NCBI RefSeq assembly: GCF_004342265.1
Contig: NZ_SMCS01000002.1
Location: 372,001 to 436,000, forward strand
Length of the DNA stretch: 64,000 bases
Source of the DNA: Luteibacter rhizovicinus
GTDB lineage: Bacteria; Pseudomonadota; Gammaproteobacteria; Xanthomonadales; Rhodanobacteraceae
Direction: 5' to 3'
A program made the translations under genes and the position numbers. This document shows positions 39,799 to 49,854 of this stretch, piece after piece; positions within the stretch are counted from its first letter, which is position 1; the number at the start of each line of letters is the position of its first letter. Under the pieces are notes generated by a model. The model ran no database searches, had not been told where the DNA came from, and saw nothing but the letters and a program-made list of their open reading frames with translations.

Positions 39799-42700
39799 TT
39801 ACACCTCCGCGGCAATGTCGCGCGGTTTGCCCAGCTTTTCCTGCAAACGATTCATATACAGATAGATCACCGGCGTGAGGTAGAGCGTCAGGATCTGCGA
39901 TACCACCAGACCGCCAACCACGGCCAGACCCAGCGGGCGCCGGGTTTCCGCGCCCGCGCCGATGCCGAGCGCGATCGGCAAGGTGCCGGCGAACGCGGCC
40001 ATCGTCGTCATCATGATGGGGCGGAAACGCACGCGGCAGGCTTCGGCGATGGCCTTCGCCGGGTCCATGCCCTCGTCGCGCTGACGCTCAAGTGCGAAGT
40101 CGATCATCATGATCGCGTTCTTCTTCACGATGCCGACCAGCATCACGATGCCGACGAATGCGAACAGATCGAGCGACGCGTTGAAGATCACCAGGGTCAG
40201 CAGCGCGCCGACAGCCGCGGCGGGAAGGCCGGAAAGAATCGTGAGCGGATGGATGAAGCTTTCGTAGAGAATGCCCAGCACCAGATAGATCACGAACACA
40301 GCCAGCAGCAGGAGCATACCCATGCCCTTGACCGAATCCTGGAAGGCCTGCGCCGTGCCCTGCACGCTGCCGCTCAGAGTTGCGGGCAAGCCAAGCTGTT
40401 TTGTCGCCTGATCGATCTGTGCGACGGCCGTACTCAGCGAGACACCCGGCGCCAGATTGAACGACACCGTGACAGCCGGTAGCTGACCCTGGTGATTCAC
40501 AGTGAGCACCTGCGGTTTGCGCTCGAAGCGGGCGACGGTATCGAGAGGAATCGATTTGCCGGTACTGGACGTGACGTACAGCTTCGACAGCACCGCCGGA
40601 TCGTCCTGCATGCGGCGTTCGACCTGGAGAATCACCCAGTACTGCGTCGCCGCGCCGTAAATCGTGGATATCTGACCCTGTCCGAACGCGGTACCGAGCG
40701 CCGTCTGCACCTGGTCCATCGTCAGGCCCAGCGGCGCCAGCTTGTCGCGGTTGACCGTCACCACCATCGACGGACTGTTCAGATCGAGATCGCTGGTGAC
40801 GTCCTGGAAACCCGGGAGCTTCTGGAATGCATTCATCAAACGACCCGACCAGTCGTACAAGGAGTTCAGATCGGTCGACTGTACCGTGTACTGGTACTGG
40901 GCCTTGGATTGACGGCCACCCACCTGGATGGCCGGCGGATTCTGGATATAAGTGCGGATGCCCGGCACGGCCGCGAACTTGTGGCGCAGTTCCTGGGTGA
41001 TCTCGTCGGGCGTGGTGTCGCGATCGCTCGCCGGCTTCAGCCGCAGAAGCATCGAGCCGGAATTTGCCGTCGCACGCGCACCGCCCGCACCGACGCTGGA
41101 CATAACTGCTTCGATGTTCGGATCGTCGCCCGCGATTTTCGCCAGCACCTGCTGTCTTGCCGACATAGCGGCGAAGGAGATATCCGTCGGGCCTTCGGTC
41201 GTCACGCGCAGTTGGCCGCTGTCGCCGGCGGGAATGAAGTCCTTCGGTACGATGAAGAACAACAGGCCGGTCGCGGCAAGACTCAGTGCGAACACGAGAA
41301 GCACCGAACGCGGATGCCCCATGCACCAGGCCAGCGTCCGGGTGTAACCGTTCTGTACGGCCAGGAATCCCCGATCGAACCACACGACCACGAAGATGCG
41401 CTTGTTGTGATCGTGCGCGCGTACGAAGCGGCTGCACAGCATCGGTGTCAGCGTGATGGAAACAAAGCCGGAAATCAGGATCGACACGCTGATCACGACG
41501 GCGAATTCGTGGAAAAGCCGGCCGACGATGCCGCCCATGAACATGACAGGGATGAAGACCGCGACCAGCGATAGCGTCATCGAGAAGATGGTGAACCCGA
41601 TTTCGGTCGCCCCCTTCACCGCCGCCTCATAAGGTTTTTCGCCGGCTTCGATGTGCCGCATGATGTTCTCGAGCATCACGATCGCATCGTCGACCACGAA
41701 ACCCACCGCAAGGGTCAGCGCCAGCAGTGAAAGATTATCGAGGCTGTATCCCAATGCGAACATCGCGCCGAAGGTGCCGAGCACGGAGATGGGCAGCGCA
41801 ATCGCCGGAATCAGCGTGGCCGATGCGTTGCCGAGGAACAGATAGATCACCAGCACGACCAGCACACCGGCAAGGACCAGCGTGAACTGCACGTCGTGCA
41901 CCGATTCGCGAATGGATTGCGAGCGGTCGTACATCACATCCAGCCTTACCGACGGCGGCAGGGTTTCGGTGAATGCGGGCAACAACGCGAGAATATTGTC
42001 GACCGTCTGTACGGTATTGGCGCCGGGCTGACGCTGGATAGCCAGCGTGATGGTCCGGCCGCCGTTGAACCAGCTGGCCTTCTGATCGTCCTGCACGCTG
42101 TCGCGCGGCGAGGCGATATCACCCAGGCGCACCGGCGCACCGTTGCGGTAGGCCACGACGATCTGCCCGTAATCGGCGGCGCGCATGAGCTGGCCATCCG
42201 AACGGATCGACAGCAGCTGCCGGCTGCCGTTGAGGGAACCGGTCGCCTTGTTGACGTTGGCGGCAGCGACCGCATTGCGCACCTGATCGACGCCGATACC
42301 CGTCGCAGCAAGGCGGTCGGGGTCTACGTTGATACGCACGGCGTACTTCTGCGACCCGTATACGTTGACCTGCGCGACACCGTCGACCATCGACAGCCGC
42401 TGCGCGAGTTCGGTTTCGGCGTAGTCGTCGACGGTCGACAGCGGCAGTGTCGACGACTGCATGGTCAGGAACAGGATCGGCGCGTCGGCCGGATTCACCT
42501 TCCGGAAGGTCGGCGGCGTCGGCATGTCCTGGGGCAACTGCCGCAGTGCCGCCGAGATGGCGGCCTGAACGTCCTGCGCTGCCGCGTCGATGCTGCGGTC
42601 CAGCGTGAACGTGACGGTGATGGATGTCGAACCCAGCGAACTGCTGGAGCTCATGGAATCGATGCCCGCGATCGTCGACAACTGCGCTTCGAGCGGCGTC

Positions 42701-42891
42701 GCCACCGACGAGGCCATTGTCTCGGGCGACGCTCCGGGCAGGTTCGCGCTGATGTTGATCGTCGGGAAATCGACGTTGGGCAATTCGTTGACCGGCAGCT
42801 TCGGATACGCGGCGATACCGAAAATAACCAGTGCCGCCATCAGCAGCGTGGTCATGACGGGGCGGCGTATACAGAGTTCGGGCAGGGTCAC
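39799..42891 (-). CDS. RND multidrug efflux permease (MdtB/MdtC-like)
   Basis: This 1030-residue pump has the RND plan: one helix at 12-30, a large periplasmic loop, six helices (about 335-550), a second loop and the last five helices. Telling segments are the start ELCIRRPVMTTLLMAALVIFGIAAYPKLPVNELP (split), the TM4 proton-relay LAVGFVVDDAIVMLEN (Asp pair), and the late GIVMLVGIVKKNAIMMIDFA. The PNVDFPTI and KNAIMMIDFA motifs favour the MdtB/MdtC branch over AcrB. It lies 10 bases after its adaptor gene. No second RND subunit or outer-membrane channel is adjacent. Confidence 0.93.
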   Translation of the reverse strand: MTLPELCIRRPVMTTLLMAALVIFGIAAYPKLPVNELPNVDFPTINISANLPGASPETMASSVATPLEAQLSTIAGIDSMSSSSSLGSTSITVTFTLDRSIDAAAQDVQAAISAALRQLPQDMPTPPTFRKVNPADAPILFLTMQSSTLPLSTVDDYAETELAQRLSMVDGVAQVNVYGSQKYAVRINVDPDRLAATGIGVDQVRNAVAAANVNKATGSLNGSRQLLSIRSDGQLMRAADYGQIVVAYRNGAPVRLGDIASPRDSVQDDQKASWFNGGRTITLAIQRQPGANTVQTVDNILALLPAFTETLPPSVRLDVMYDRSQSIRESVHDVQFTLVLAGVLVVLVIYLFLGNASATLIPAIALPISVLGTFGAMFALGYSLDNLSLLALTLAVGFVVDDAIVMLENIMRHIEAGEKPYEAAVKGATEIGFTIFSMTLSLVAVFIPVMFMGGIVGRLFHEFAVVISVSILISGFVSITLTPMLCSRFVRAHDHNKRIFVVVWFDRGFLAVQNGYTRTLAWCMGHPRSVLLVFALSLAATGLLFFIVPKDFIPAGDSGQLRVTTEGPTDISFAAMSARQQVLAKIAGDDPNIEAVMSSVGAGGARATANSGSMLLRLKPASDRDTTPDEITQELRHKFAAVPGIRTYIQNPPAIQVGGRQSKAQYQYTVQSTDLNSLYDWSGRLMNAFQKLPGFQDVTSDLDLNSPSMVVTVNRDKLAPLGLTMDQVQTALGTAFGQGQISTIYGAATQYWVILQVERRMQDDPAVLSKLYVTSSTGKSIPLDTVARFERKPQVLTVNHQGQLPAVTVSFNLAPGVSLSTAVAQIDQATKQLGLPATLSGSVQGTAQAFQDSVKGMGMLLLLAVFVIYLVLGILYESFIHPLTILSGLPAAAVGALLTLVIFNASLDLFAFVGIVMLVGIVKKNAIMMIDFALERQRDEGMDPAKAIAEACRVRFRPIMMTTMAAFAGTLPIALGIGAGAETRRPLGLAVVGGLVVSQILTLYLTPVIYLYMNRLQEKLGKPRDIAAEV

Positions 42892-42901
42892 GACGGAACC
42901 C

Positions 42902-44038
42902 TCAGTTCTTTTCGACGCGGATGTGCGCGCCGTCGACGAGCAGCATCTGTCCTTCGGTCACCACGCGTTCTCCCGCAGCCACGCCCTTGTCGATGACGAC
43001 ATGGTCGTTACTGGTCGGGCCGACGACAATGCTGCGCTGTTCGACGGTATTGTCCGCTTTGACGATAAAGACGAAGCTCCCTTCCGTCGAACTCTGCAAC
43101 GCCACGACCGGAATGCTGACCGCGTCGCTGAGGCGGGTGGTCGGCAAGGTCACCTCGGCGAACTGACCGGAGGTCAGGCGGCCATCGGCGTTGTCGAATC
43201 GGCCCTTCAGCACGATCGTGCCCGTGGTGATGTCGACAGCGTTATCGATGAATTCCAGTTCGCCGGTCAGCGGCGCGCCCTTGTCGCCCGTGACCCGTGC
43301 CGTGACCGGCATCGCACCGCGACGCAATGTCGTGCGCACGGAGGGAAGGCTGTCCTCGGGGATGGAGAAGGCGACGCGAATCGGATCGATCTCGTTCAGC
43401 ACGACGATGTCCGTGGTATCGGCCGAGAGCGTCGCGCCGGGATACGCCAGCGGCGCACCCGTCACGCCATCGAATGGCGCGGAGACGGTCGTGAAATCCA
43501 GTTGCACCTGCGCGGCCTGCGCGGCGGCGCGGTCGCTTTCCAGCGCGGCGCGGGCCACGCCGAGGTTCGCTTTGTACAGATCGAAATCGGCACGCGAAAC
43601 GAATCCCTTGCCAAGCATGTTCTGATAGCGCGAAAGATCGGCCTCGGCCTTCACCAGTTGCGCCTGGTCGCGCGCGATGTTCCCTTTGGCCTGGTCCAGT
43701 GCTGCCTTCAGCGGGCGCGGGTCGATACGCGCGAGTACGTCGCCCTTGCGCACGTGCGCACCGGGCGTGAACGCCAGCGATTCAAGCTGCCCATTCACAC
43801 GCGAACGGATGTTGACGGTCGAATAGGCCTCGGCACGGCCGATAACCTTCAGCGACAGATCGATATCGCCACGCGTCGCGGTCGCCACCGTGACGGGAAC
43901 CGCGGCGCTCGCGGCCGGCTTCGCGGTCCCCGCGTCGCCACCCTTTCCGCCCACGTGTCGCCAGATCGCGAACGCGATAACCGCAACGACGAGCAGTCCG
44001 GTCAACAGGAGAAGTTTCTTCCTTGGGGAACGCTGCAT
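42902..44038 (-). CDS. RND efflux periplasmic adaptor (MdtA-like)
   Basis: The 378-residue protein has one N-terminal membrane anchor (about 7-27), then the lipoyl/coiled-coil/barrel order of membrane fusion proteins, with IRSRVNGQLESLAFTPGAHVRKGDVLARID (split) as the first lipoyl half-motif and VSAPFDGVTG as the second. It links the RND pump to an outer-membrane channel. It sits between the MarR gene and the pump gene on the same strand, so the regulator probably controls it. Confidence 0.93.
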   Translation of the reverse strand: MQRSPRKKLLLLTGLLVVAVIAFAIWRHVGGKGGDAGTAKPAASAAVPVTVATATRGDIDLSLKVIGRAEAYSTVNIRSRVNGQLESLAFTPGAHVRKGDVLARIDPRPLKAALDQAKGNIARDQAQLVKAEADLSRYQNMLGKGFVSRADFDLYKANLGVARAALESDRAAAQAAQVQLDFTTVSAPFDGVTGAPLAYPGATLSADTTDIVVLNEIDPIRVAFSIPEDSLPSVRTTLRRGAMPVTARVTGDKGAPLTGELEFIDNAVDITTGTIVLKGRFDNADGRLTSGQFAEVTLPTTRLSDAVSIPVVALQSSTEGSFVFIVKADNTVEQRSIVVGPTSNDHVVIDKGVAAGERVVTEGQMLLVDGAHIRVEKN

Positions 44039-44172
44039 GTGTACTCCGGCCGGACCGGCTGCGGTCCAGGGATGTCGTCCAGGGCAACGCCCGTGACGAC
44101 AGCGGGTGGGTCGGCCATCGGCCAGTAAAAACGTGTAAACGGCGCGCGCGTTGACGCTGCCCCAAGAAGGGG

Positions 44173-44634
44173 TCAGTCCCCGTCGGCCGGATTATCCAGC
44201 GCCTGGAGGTTATCTTTCATGCGATTGAGCACATTCATGGTCGTTACCAGGTCCGCGTGGGAAATGCCGTTATGGGCATCCAGCCTGAGACCGCGGGCAA
44301 TCTCGTCCATGCCGTCGATCACGCCACGAGCCTGTTCGGTGTCGTGCAATCGCCACGCACGGCGGTCGCGCGGGTCGGGGCGGCGCTCGACGAATCCCGC
44401 CGCCTGCAGGCGGTCGATGACGCGTCCCACCGCGATGGGTTCCATTTCCAGTTGCTCCGCCAGCTCGTTCTGCCGCTGGCCCGGATGGCGATGCAGCGCT
44501 TTCAGCGCGCGCCATTGGGCACGGGTCAGTCCGAAACGCACGGCTCGGCGATCGAAATGCTTGCGGAAAAGTAAGGTCACGTCGTTGATCAGGTAACCGA
44601 ACGACATGTCTTCTGATTTAAGGGTCTCGGGCAT
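44173..44634 (-). CDS. MarR-family transcriptional regulator
   Basis: The ATG at 44634 gives 153 residues, normal for MarR. The winged-helix core includes [31 protein letters not shown] (split, recognition region about 55-75), [24 protein letters not shown] (wing, 71-94), and a C-terminal dimer helix. It is first in a marR-adaptor-RND unit (134-base gap to the adaptor), the usual layout for a ligand-responsive repressor of efflux genes. Reading the frame further upstream would run antisense through the macrodomain gene and is rejected. Confidence 0.92.
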   Translation of the reverse strand: MPETLKSEDMSFGYLINDVTLLFRKHFDRRAVRFGLTRAQWRALKALHRHPGQRQNELAEQLEMEPIAVGRVIDRLQAAGFVERRPDPRDRRAWRLHDTEQARGVIDGMDEIARGLRLDAHNGISHADLVTTMNVLNRMKDNLQALDNPADGD

Positions 44635-44709
44635 AACCTTCGATACTGGCCGCTGGGGCCTTGGGGTGGCAAGGCGCCCATCGTAACTAATTGCCGCGTC
44701 GGAGGACGA

Positions 44710-45222
44710 ATGGACATCGATTTGCTGGAAAGCGACATCACGATCCTGAACGTGGATGCGATCGTAAACGCGGCAAACGAGTCGCTTCTTGGAGGTGGCG
44801 GCGTCGATGGGGCCATCCATCGCGCGGCGGGACTCCGCCTTCTCGCGGCCTGCCGGGCGCTGCCCGAGGTCCGCCCCGGCGTGCGCTGCCCCACCGGGGA
44901 GGCCCGCATCACGCCTGGCTTCGACCTTCCGGCGCGCTTCGTCATCCACACCGTGGGGCCGGTCTGGCACGGCGGCGGGGACGGGGAAGCCGGTCGGTTG
45001 GCGGCGTGCTACCGGAACAGCCTGGCGTTGGCCCAGGCACACGGCCTCCGCTCGATCGCCTTTCCGGCGATCAGTTGCGGGGTTTTCGGCTATCCGCTCG
45101 ATGAGGCCGCAGCGATCGCGGTACGTTGTGTGCGCGCCGCGATGGATGGGCCGGAGCGGGTGGTGTTTTGTACGTTTGGGAATGTGGCGACTGGCGCTTT
45201 TTCCAAGGCGCTTGGGGTGTAG
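44710..45222 (+). CDS. Macrodomain protein (O-acetyl-ADP-ribose deacetylase type)
   Basis: This 170-residue protein has the MacroD/YmdB signature: [27 protein letters not shown] (split, about 16-42), [22 protein letters not shown] (about 62-83), and [20 protein letters not shown] near 115-135. Such enzymes remove acetyl groups from O-acetyl-ADP-ribose or reverse ADP-ribosylation. GGAGG lies just before the ATG. It is divergent from the marR gene by 75 bases. Confidence 0.94.
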   Translation: MDIDLLESDITILNVDAIVNAANESLLGGGGVDGAIHRAAGLRLLAACRALPEVRPGVRCPTGEARITPGFDLPARFVIHTVGPVWHGGGDGEAGRLAACYRNSLALAQAHGLRSIAFPAISCGVFGYPLDEAAAIAVRCVRAAMDGPERVVFCTFGNVATGAFSKALGV

Positions 45223-45266
45223 TCGCGTACGTTCGCTTTACGCTTCCGGAAGGCCGCCGCGAAGCC

Positions 45267-46934
45267 TCATCGAGGATAAAGCGGCGGCAGCGGATCGTCG
45301 CTTTTCGAAACCGTATCGACTATCCAGACAAACCCCTGCGCAAAAGCCGCCCGCAGCGCGGCGCCATCGACCGTTCCCCCGCCAAAGCGTGCCCGCTGCA
45401 ACGCCGCGACGGCGTCGCGCTGCGCGCCATCGCCAAGTAGCGGCAACAACGCACCCAGGCTTCTGAGTTCGGGATGCGCGACGCGTGCCCAGGCGAGAAG
45501 CGTCGACTCCTGTGCAGCCAGGTCCTCGCCGTGTGTCGTGGCGACGAAAGCCTCGCGTCGCTTGCCGTGATCGCGCACGGGCGCGGATGCTGGTTTTCCG
45601 CCGCTCGCCGGCGCTGGACGCCGGCGCGCCGTAACGAACCACGCAAGCATCGTCAGTGCCCAGAGTCCCAGCGCGCCCAAGAAAAGCCAGCGCCAGGGAA
45701 AGCCCGAAGCCGATGGAGCCACCGCGACCGGCGGCGCAACGGTACCCGTGTGCGCCGGAGCGACCGACGTCGGCGCAGCAGCCGCACCTCCCGTGACCTC
45801 GAGGTCGTGCGCCGGAATGCGCGCGGTTTCCAGACGATCCGTCTGGACGTTCCACCAGTGCAGGGTGGTCTCGGGAATATGCAGCGTCCCCGCACGACTG
45901 GGCACGACAGCGAAACCCTGCTCGCGCCAGCCTGTTATCCATGGACCGCTGTTCGCGCCGCCGGTATTCGGTTTATCCGGATAGACGTCCGCACCGTCGA
46001 TCGGCGGCAGCGACAACGCCGGCAGCGCCTCGAAGGGAATGCCCGTGGCCTGCAGACGCATCGTCAGGGTGACCGGCTGCCCCACCCCCGCTTTCCCATC
46101 CTGCGGCCATCCACCGATGTTGAGCGTCAGTTCGCGGGCCGGCAGCCACGCGCCCTCCCCGGCTGTCGCCGGCTTCGCGCTTATCTCGATTTTCTGCGGC
46201 TGCCCGACGGCGTTGACCGGTGTGCCCGCGCCGAAGAATGCGCCCGGATCTTCCGCGTCGACCGCGGTACCCTGGAAGGTCGGCGGCCCGATCTGAAGCG
46301 TGCCGGCGCGCTGCGGCATGATGGCGTAGTGGCGTTCGATGACGTTGAACGTACGGCCGCCGCGCTGGGTCTGGAACGTTACGTCCTGGCCGACGCGGCG
46401 GATGTCCGTGCCATCGGCGCCCGGATCGCCCAGCGTGCCGTCGGCCAGTCGCACGCCGTAATAAAGACGCAGCGTGTAATCGATCTGCTGACCGACATAC
46501 GCATGCGTGGTGTCGGTTTTGACGTCGAGGAAAACGGTCGCATTCGAGCGGGCCGGCGCGTTGGGATCCGTCGCGTCGACATTCAGTTCGAGAGCCGGCG
46601 TTCGCTGCCCGCCGATGGTCAGCGCCGGAACGGTGATGTGTCCCTCGTGACGAGGGCGCAGCGCGATGCCCAATACCGCCCGCGCACGACGCTGCCCGTT
46701 GACGACACTGAGCGATCGACTGACCTGCGTACCGAGCACGACGAAATCGGTGCCGAGCGGCGTCAGATCGGGTGAATCGATATCCACCGAAGCATCGGCT
46801 TCGATGTTCAGCGTGACGGTTTCTCCAACGCCCACGTCGGTGCGATCGAGCGATGCGCGCACGCCCGGCGCCTGCGCCAGTGCGAGATACGGCGCGCAGA
46901 TCAGCGCGAACAGCACGAGGATCCTTCGCGACAT
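45267..46934 (-). CDS. batD: BatD/oxygen-tolerance protein
   Basis: This 555-residue exported protein has a signal peptide (ending APYLALAQA, about 21), tandem Ig-like/BatD beta domains that begin VRASLDRTDVGVGETVTLNIEAD (split), one membrane helix (about 417-437, WLFLGALGLWALTMLAWFV) and a cytoplasmic C-terminal region. It is the last gene in the six-gene moxR operon; its start overlaps the stop of the VWA/TPR gene. Bat proteins are linked to aerotolerance and envelope stress, but their biochemistry is poorly known. Confidence 0.9.
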   Translation of the reverse strand: MSRRILVLFALICAPYLALAQAPGVRASLDRTDVGVGETVTLNIEADASVDIDSPDLTPLGTDFVVLGTQVSRSLSVVNGQRRARAVLGIALRPRHEGHITVPALTIGGQRTPALELNVDATDPNAPARSNATVFLDVKTDTTHAYVGQQIDYTLRLYYGVRLADGTLGDPGADGTDIRRVGQDVTFQTQRGGRTFNVIERHYAIMPQRAGTLQIGPPTFQGTAVDAEDPGAFFGAGTPVNAVGQPQKIEISAKPATAGEGAWLPARELTLNIGGWPQDGKAGVGQPVTLTMRLQATGIPFEALPALSLPPIDGADVYPDKPNTGGANSGPWITGWREQGFAVVPSRAGTLHIPETTLHWWNVQTDRLETARIPAHDLEVTGGAAAAPTSVAPAHTGTVAPPVAVAPSASGFPWRWLFLGALGLWALTMLAWFVTARRRPAPASGGKPASAPVRDHGKRREAFVATTHGEDLAAQESTLLAWARVAHPELRSLGALLPLLGDGAQRDAVAALQRARFGGGTVDGAALRAAFAQGFVWIVDTVSKSDDPLPPLYPR

Positions 46935-48871
46935 TATTCCTCCGGTCCGACGCCATGACGGCGCTGGTATTCGAGCATGAACTTGCGTCGCAACAGACCG
47001 CCGGGATCGTCGGGCACGCGCTGCAATGCCTGGCGCACTTCCTGCGGAAGTTTCTGCGTGGCATCGCCGGGCGCTTCGGCGCCAAGATCGTGCACCTCAT
47101 GGTCGGTGGGCTTCGCGTCCTTGTTGGCATCGCCACGGGCGAGTGCGGCGTCCATGCGCTCCTTCAACGCCTGCTGGGCTTTTTGCGCTTCGGCTTTCTG
47201 CTCCGCGGTTTTCGCATCGGCGTTGCCTTGCGGTGCCCCCGCAGGCGATTGCTTGTCTCCAGCGGACTTGCCGTCGTCGCGATCCTTGTCGCCCGGCTTG
47301 CCCTGCGGACCCGCTTCGCCGCCTTCCTTCTGGCCTTCGCTACCGTCGCGGGCGTCCTTACCGTCCTTCGACTGGTCGCCTTCCTGTCCGTTGTCCTGTT
47401 TGTCGCCCTGCTGTCCCTGCTGATCGGAACCACCGGGCTTATCGGGCTTCTTCGAACCGTCCTTGTCGTTGTCGCCCGACTTTTTCTGCTCCTGTTTTTT
47501 CTGCTGTTGCAGCCAGTCCTCGACCGCCTTGCGATTGGCTTTTGCGTCGTCCAGCGACGGATCGGTCCCGAGGGCGCGATCGTATGCGGCAATCGCATCG
47601 TCGTAGCGCCCCTGCTTCGCCAGCGCGTTGCCGAGGTTGTACTGAGCCTGCGCGCCCTGCTGTCCGTTCAACGCCGCCGAGGCGCCCGCGTAGTCGCCAG
47701 CGCGGTAAGCGGCGGCGCCACGCAACGCATCGCTATGCGCCAGAGACTGGGCACGTTTGGCATCGCCGCTGGCGAGTGCGTTCGCAGCCTGCTGATCGCG
47801 CGTGCGGAACAGATCCTCGATACCGTCGGCGTGCGCGCGACCCGGAACGAGAGGCATGAAAGCCAGCGCCAGCACCAGCACCAGCAGCCAGCCGCGCCTG
47901 AAGACTAGCGCGAGCAGGGGCAACAACGGCAGCAGGAACCAGGGACCGCGATCCTGCCATTCGCCGCCCTTCGCACCGGCGACCGCTTCCGCGCCCGCCA
48001 CGTCATCGACCTGCGCCGCCAGGGCGTCGGTGTCTTCGTGACCCGAAGCAATCGGCACGTAGCGACCGCCGCCCGCGGCGGCGACCGCGGCGAGCGATGT
48101 GTCGTCGCGCGCCGCCATGACGACGTTGCCGGAAGCATCTTTCACGAATCCGCCATCGCCGGTGGCGATCGGTGCGCCCTGCGCGGTTCCTACGCCCAGC
48201 ACGGAAACCCTTCGTCCTGCCGCGCGCGCGCGCCGGGCGGCGGCCACCGCGCCGGCGTCCGCACGATCGGTGACCAGGACGATGGAGCCACCCGATACGT
48301 CGGCATGACGAATCAGTTCGACCGCCTGATCGATGGCCCTGCCCGGGTCGTCGCCTTCCGCGGGCATCGTGTCCGGAGACAACGCATTCAGGAGATCGTC
48401 GACGCTGCGCGCATCCGAGGTCAGCGGTGCCACCACGAACGCTTCGCCCGCATAGGCGACGAGTCCGTTCAGACCGTCATGATGAGCGGCGAACAGATCG
48501 CGAACCTTGAATCGCGCGCGACTCAGCCGATCGGGCACGACGTCGCGCGAAAGCATGTGCGGCGACATCGACATCGCCACGACCTGCGCGGAACGCTGTG
48601 CGAAAAGCGGTTGTACCTGCCGGTCCCAGGCAGGACCGGCGAGAGCGATCGTCGCGAGCAGGCCCGACGCCAGCAAGGCCAGCGGAGCGAAGCGCGAGCG
48701 ATTCGGCGCGCCGTCGAGCAGATACGGTAGCAACGCCGGATCGGCAAGCCGCGCGAGCACGCGCTGCTCGCCGGAACGACGACCGGTCAGCCATGCGACG
48801 AAAACCACGACAGGCAGCAACAACAGCCACGCCGGTTGCAGGAAATGAAACGAGCCGAACAGGGTGCTCAT
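46934..48871 (-). CDS. batB: VWA and TPR protein (BatB/BatC-like fusion) with degenerate MIDAS
   Basis: The 645-residue protein has two N-terminal helices (about 14-30 and 60-80), a VWA domain (about 95-285), two more helices (about 305-345), TPR repeats (about 375-460) and a Lys/Asp/Gly/Gln-rich low-complexity tail (about 460-600). It thus combines BatB (VWA) with BatC (TPR). The first MIDAS motif, normally D-x-S-x-S (as in VLDLSPSM), reads S101-M-S103-P-H105, so the metal site is probably lost. The start overlaps the previous stop by four bases. Confidence 0.9.
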   Translation of the reverse strand: MSTLFGSFHFLQPAWLLLLPVVVFVAWLTGRRSGEQRVLARLADPALLPYLLDGAPNRSRFAPLALLASGLLATIALAGPAWDRQVQPLFAQRSAQVVAMSMSPHMLSRDVVPDRLSRARFKVRDLFAAHHDGLNGLVAYAGEAFVVAPLTSDARSVDDLLNALSPDTMPAEGDDPGRAIDQAVELIRHADVSGGSIVLVTDRADAGAVAAARRARAAGRRVSVLGVGTAQGAPIATGDGGFVKDASGNVVMAARDDTSLAAVAAAGGGRYVPIASGHEDTDALAAQVDDVAGAEAVAGAKGGEWQDRGPWFLLPLLPLLALVFRRGWLLVLVLALAFMPLVPGRAHADGIEDLFRTRDQQAANALASGDAKRAQSLAHSDALRGAAAYRAGDYAGASAALNGQQGAQAQYNLGNALAKQGRYDDAIAAYDRALGTDPSLDDAKANRKAVEDWLQQQKKQEQKKSGDNDKDGSKKPDKPGGSDQQGQQGDKQDNGQEGDQSKDGKDARDGSEGQKEGGEAGPQGKPGDKDRDDGKSAGDKQSPAGAPQGNADAKTAEQKAEAQKAQQALKERMDAALARGDANKDAKPTDHEVHDLGAEAPGDATQKLPQEVRQALQRVPDDPGGLLRRKFMLEYQRRHGVGPEE

Positions 48872-49854
48872 GTGCGCACCTCTGGCCCGACGAAACGCGG
48901 TAACGCGGCAAGCGCGAGCAGCACCATGGCCGCCAGCAGCGGCCAGCGAAACAGTTCGTAATGAGGACGTAACGGCTGGCCTGCCTGCGGCATCGGTTCG
49001 AGTGCGTCGATAGCGCGATATGCCTGGGCCAACTGATCGGTATCCGTAGCGCGGAAGAAGCGGCCGCCGGTCTGGTTCGCGATATCGGTAAGCATGCCGA
49101 CATCGAGATCGGCCGACGGATTGATGACGCGGCTACCGAAGAAGTCCGGCACACGCATTGCATTCGCGCCGATGCCGATGGTGTAGATGCGAACGCCGGC
49201 AGCCTTCGCCGCCTTGGCGGCTTCCGCGGGCGAGATCGAGCCGGCGTTGTTCACACCGTCAGTCAACAGCACGACGACGCGTGCCTGCTCGGGAAGGGCA
49301 ATGAGGCGTTTGACAGCGACAGCGAGCGCATCGCCGATGGCCGTCTCGGTGCCCGGCAAACCGACCACCGCACCGTGTAACTGGGCGCGCACGGCGTCCA
49401 GGTCGTAAGTCAGCGGCGTCACCAGGTAGGCCTGCGAACCAAACAGGATCAGACCCACTTCGTCGCCGGCACGCCGGTCGATGAAATCGCCCGCGATGGC
49501 TTCGACCGCGGCGAAGCGGCTTACCTGTTGTCCGGCGAGCAGCATGTCTTCGCGCGACATGCTTCCGGACAGATCCACCGCGAGCATCGTGGCGCGGCCA
49601 CTGCGCTGCTGCGGCTGCGGCGGCCCCAGCCACTGCGGACGCGCCGCCGCGACGACCAGGCAGCACCATGCCAGCGCGAACAGCAGGACGGCGCTGGTGG
49701 AAGGGCGTGCGCGGCTTGCCTGCGTCAGTACCAACCCGGGATGCGGAAGATTGAGTGCCTGCGCCGGCGCGGCGGGACGCCATACACGACGGACGACGAA
49801 GGGAAGCGGCAGCACGAGGAACAACCAGGGCCACGCGAACTCAGGCAGGAGCAT
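48868..49854 (-). CDS. batA: VWA-domain protein (BatA-like)
   Basis: The ATG at 49854 gives 328 residues. Two N-terminal helices (about 8-22 and 55-72) precede a VWA domain with an intact MIDAS DLSGS (94-98), later LLTDGVNNAG and GTETAIGDALAVAV (T and D ligands), and end with a C-terminal helix. It is the paralogue of the next gene, whose MIDAS is degenerate. The start overlaps the end of the DUF4381 gene by 14 bases. The upstream open frame is rejected because it would overlap DUF4381 further. Confidence 0.92.
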   Translation of the reverse strand: MLLPEFAWPWLFLVLPLPFVVRRVWRPAAPAQALNLPHPGLVLTQASRARPSTSAVLLFALAWCCLVVAAARPQWLGPPQPQQRSGRATMLAVDLSGSMSREDMLLAGQQVSRFAAVEAIAGDFIDRRAGDEVGLILFGSQAYLVTPLTYDLDAVRAQLHGAVVGLPGTETAIGDALAVAVKRLIALPEQARVVVLLTDGVNNAGSISPAEAAKAAKAAGVRIYTIGIGANAMRVPDFFGSRVINPSADLDVGMLTDIANQTGGRFFRATDTDQLAQAYRAIDALEPMPQAGQPLRPHYELFRWPLLAAMVLLALAALPRFVGPEVRT

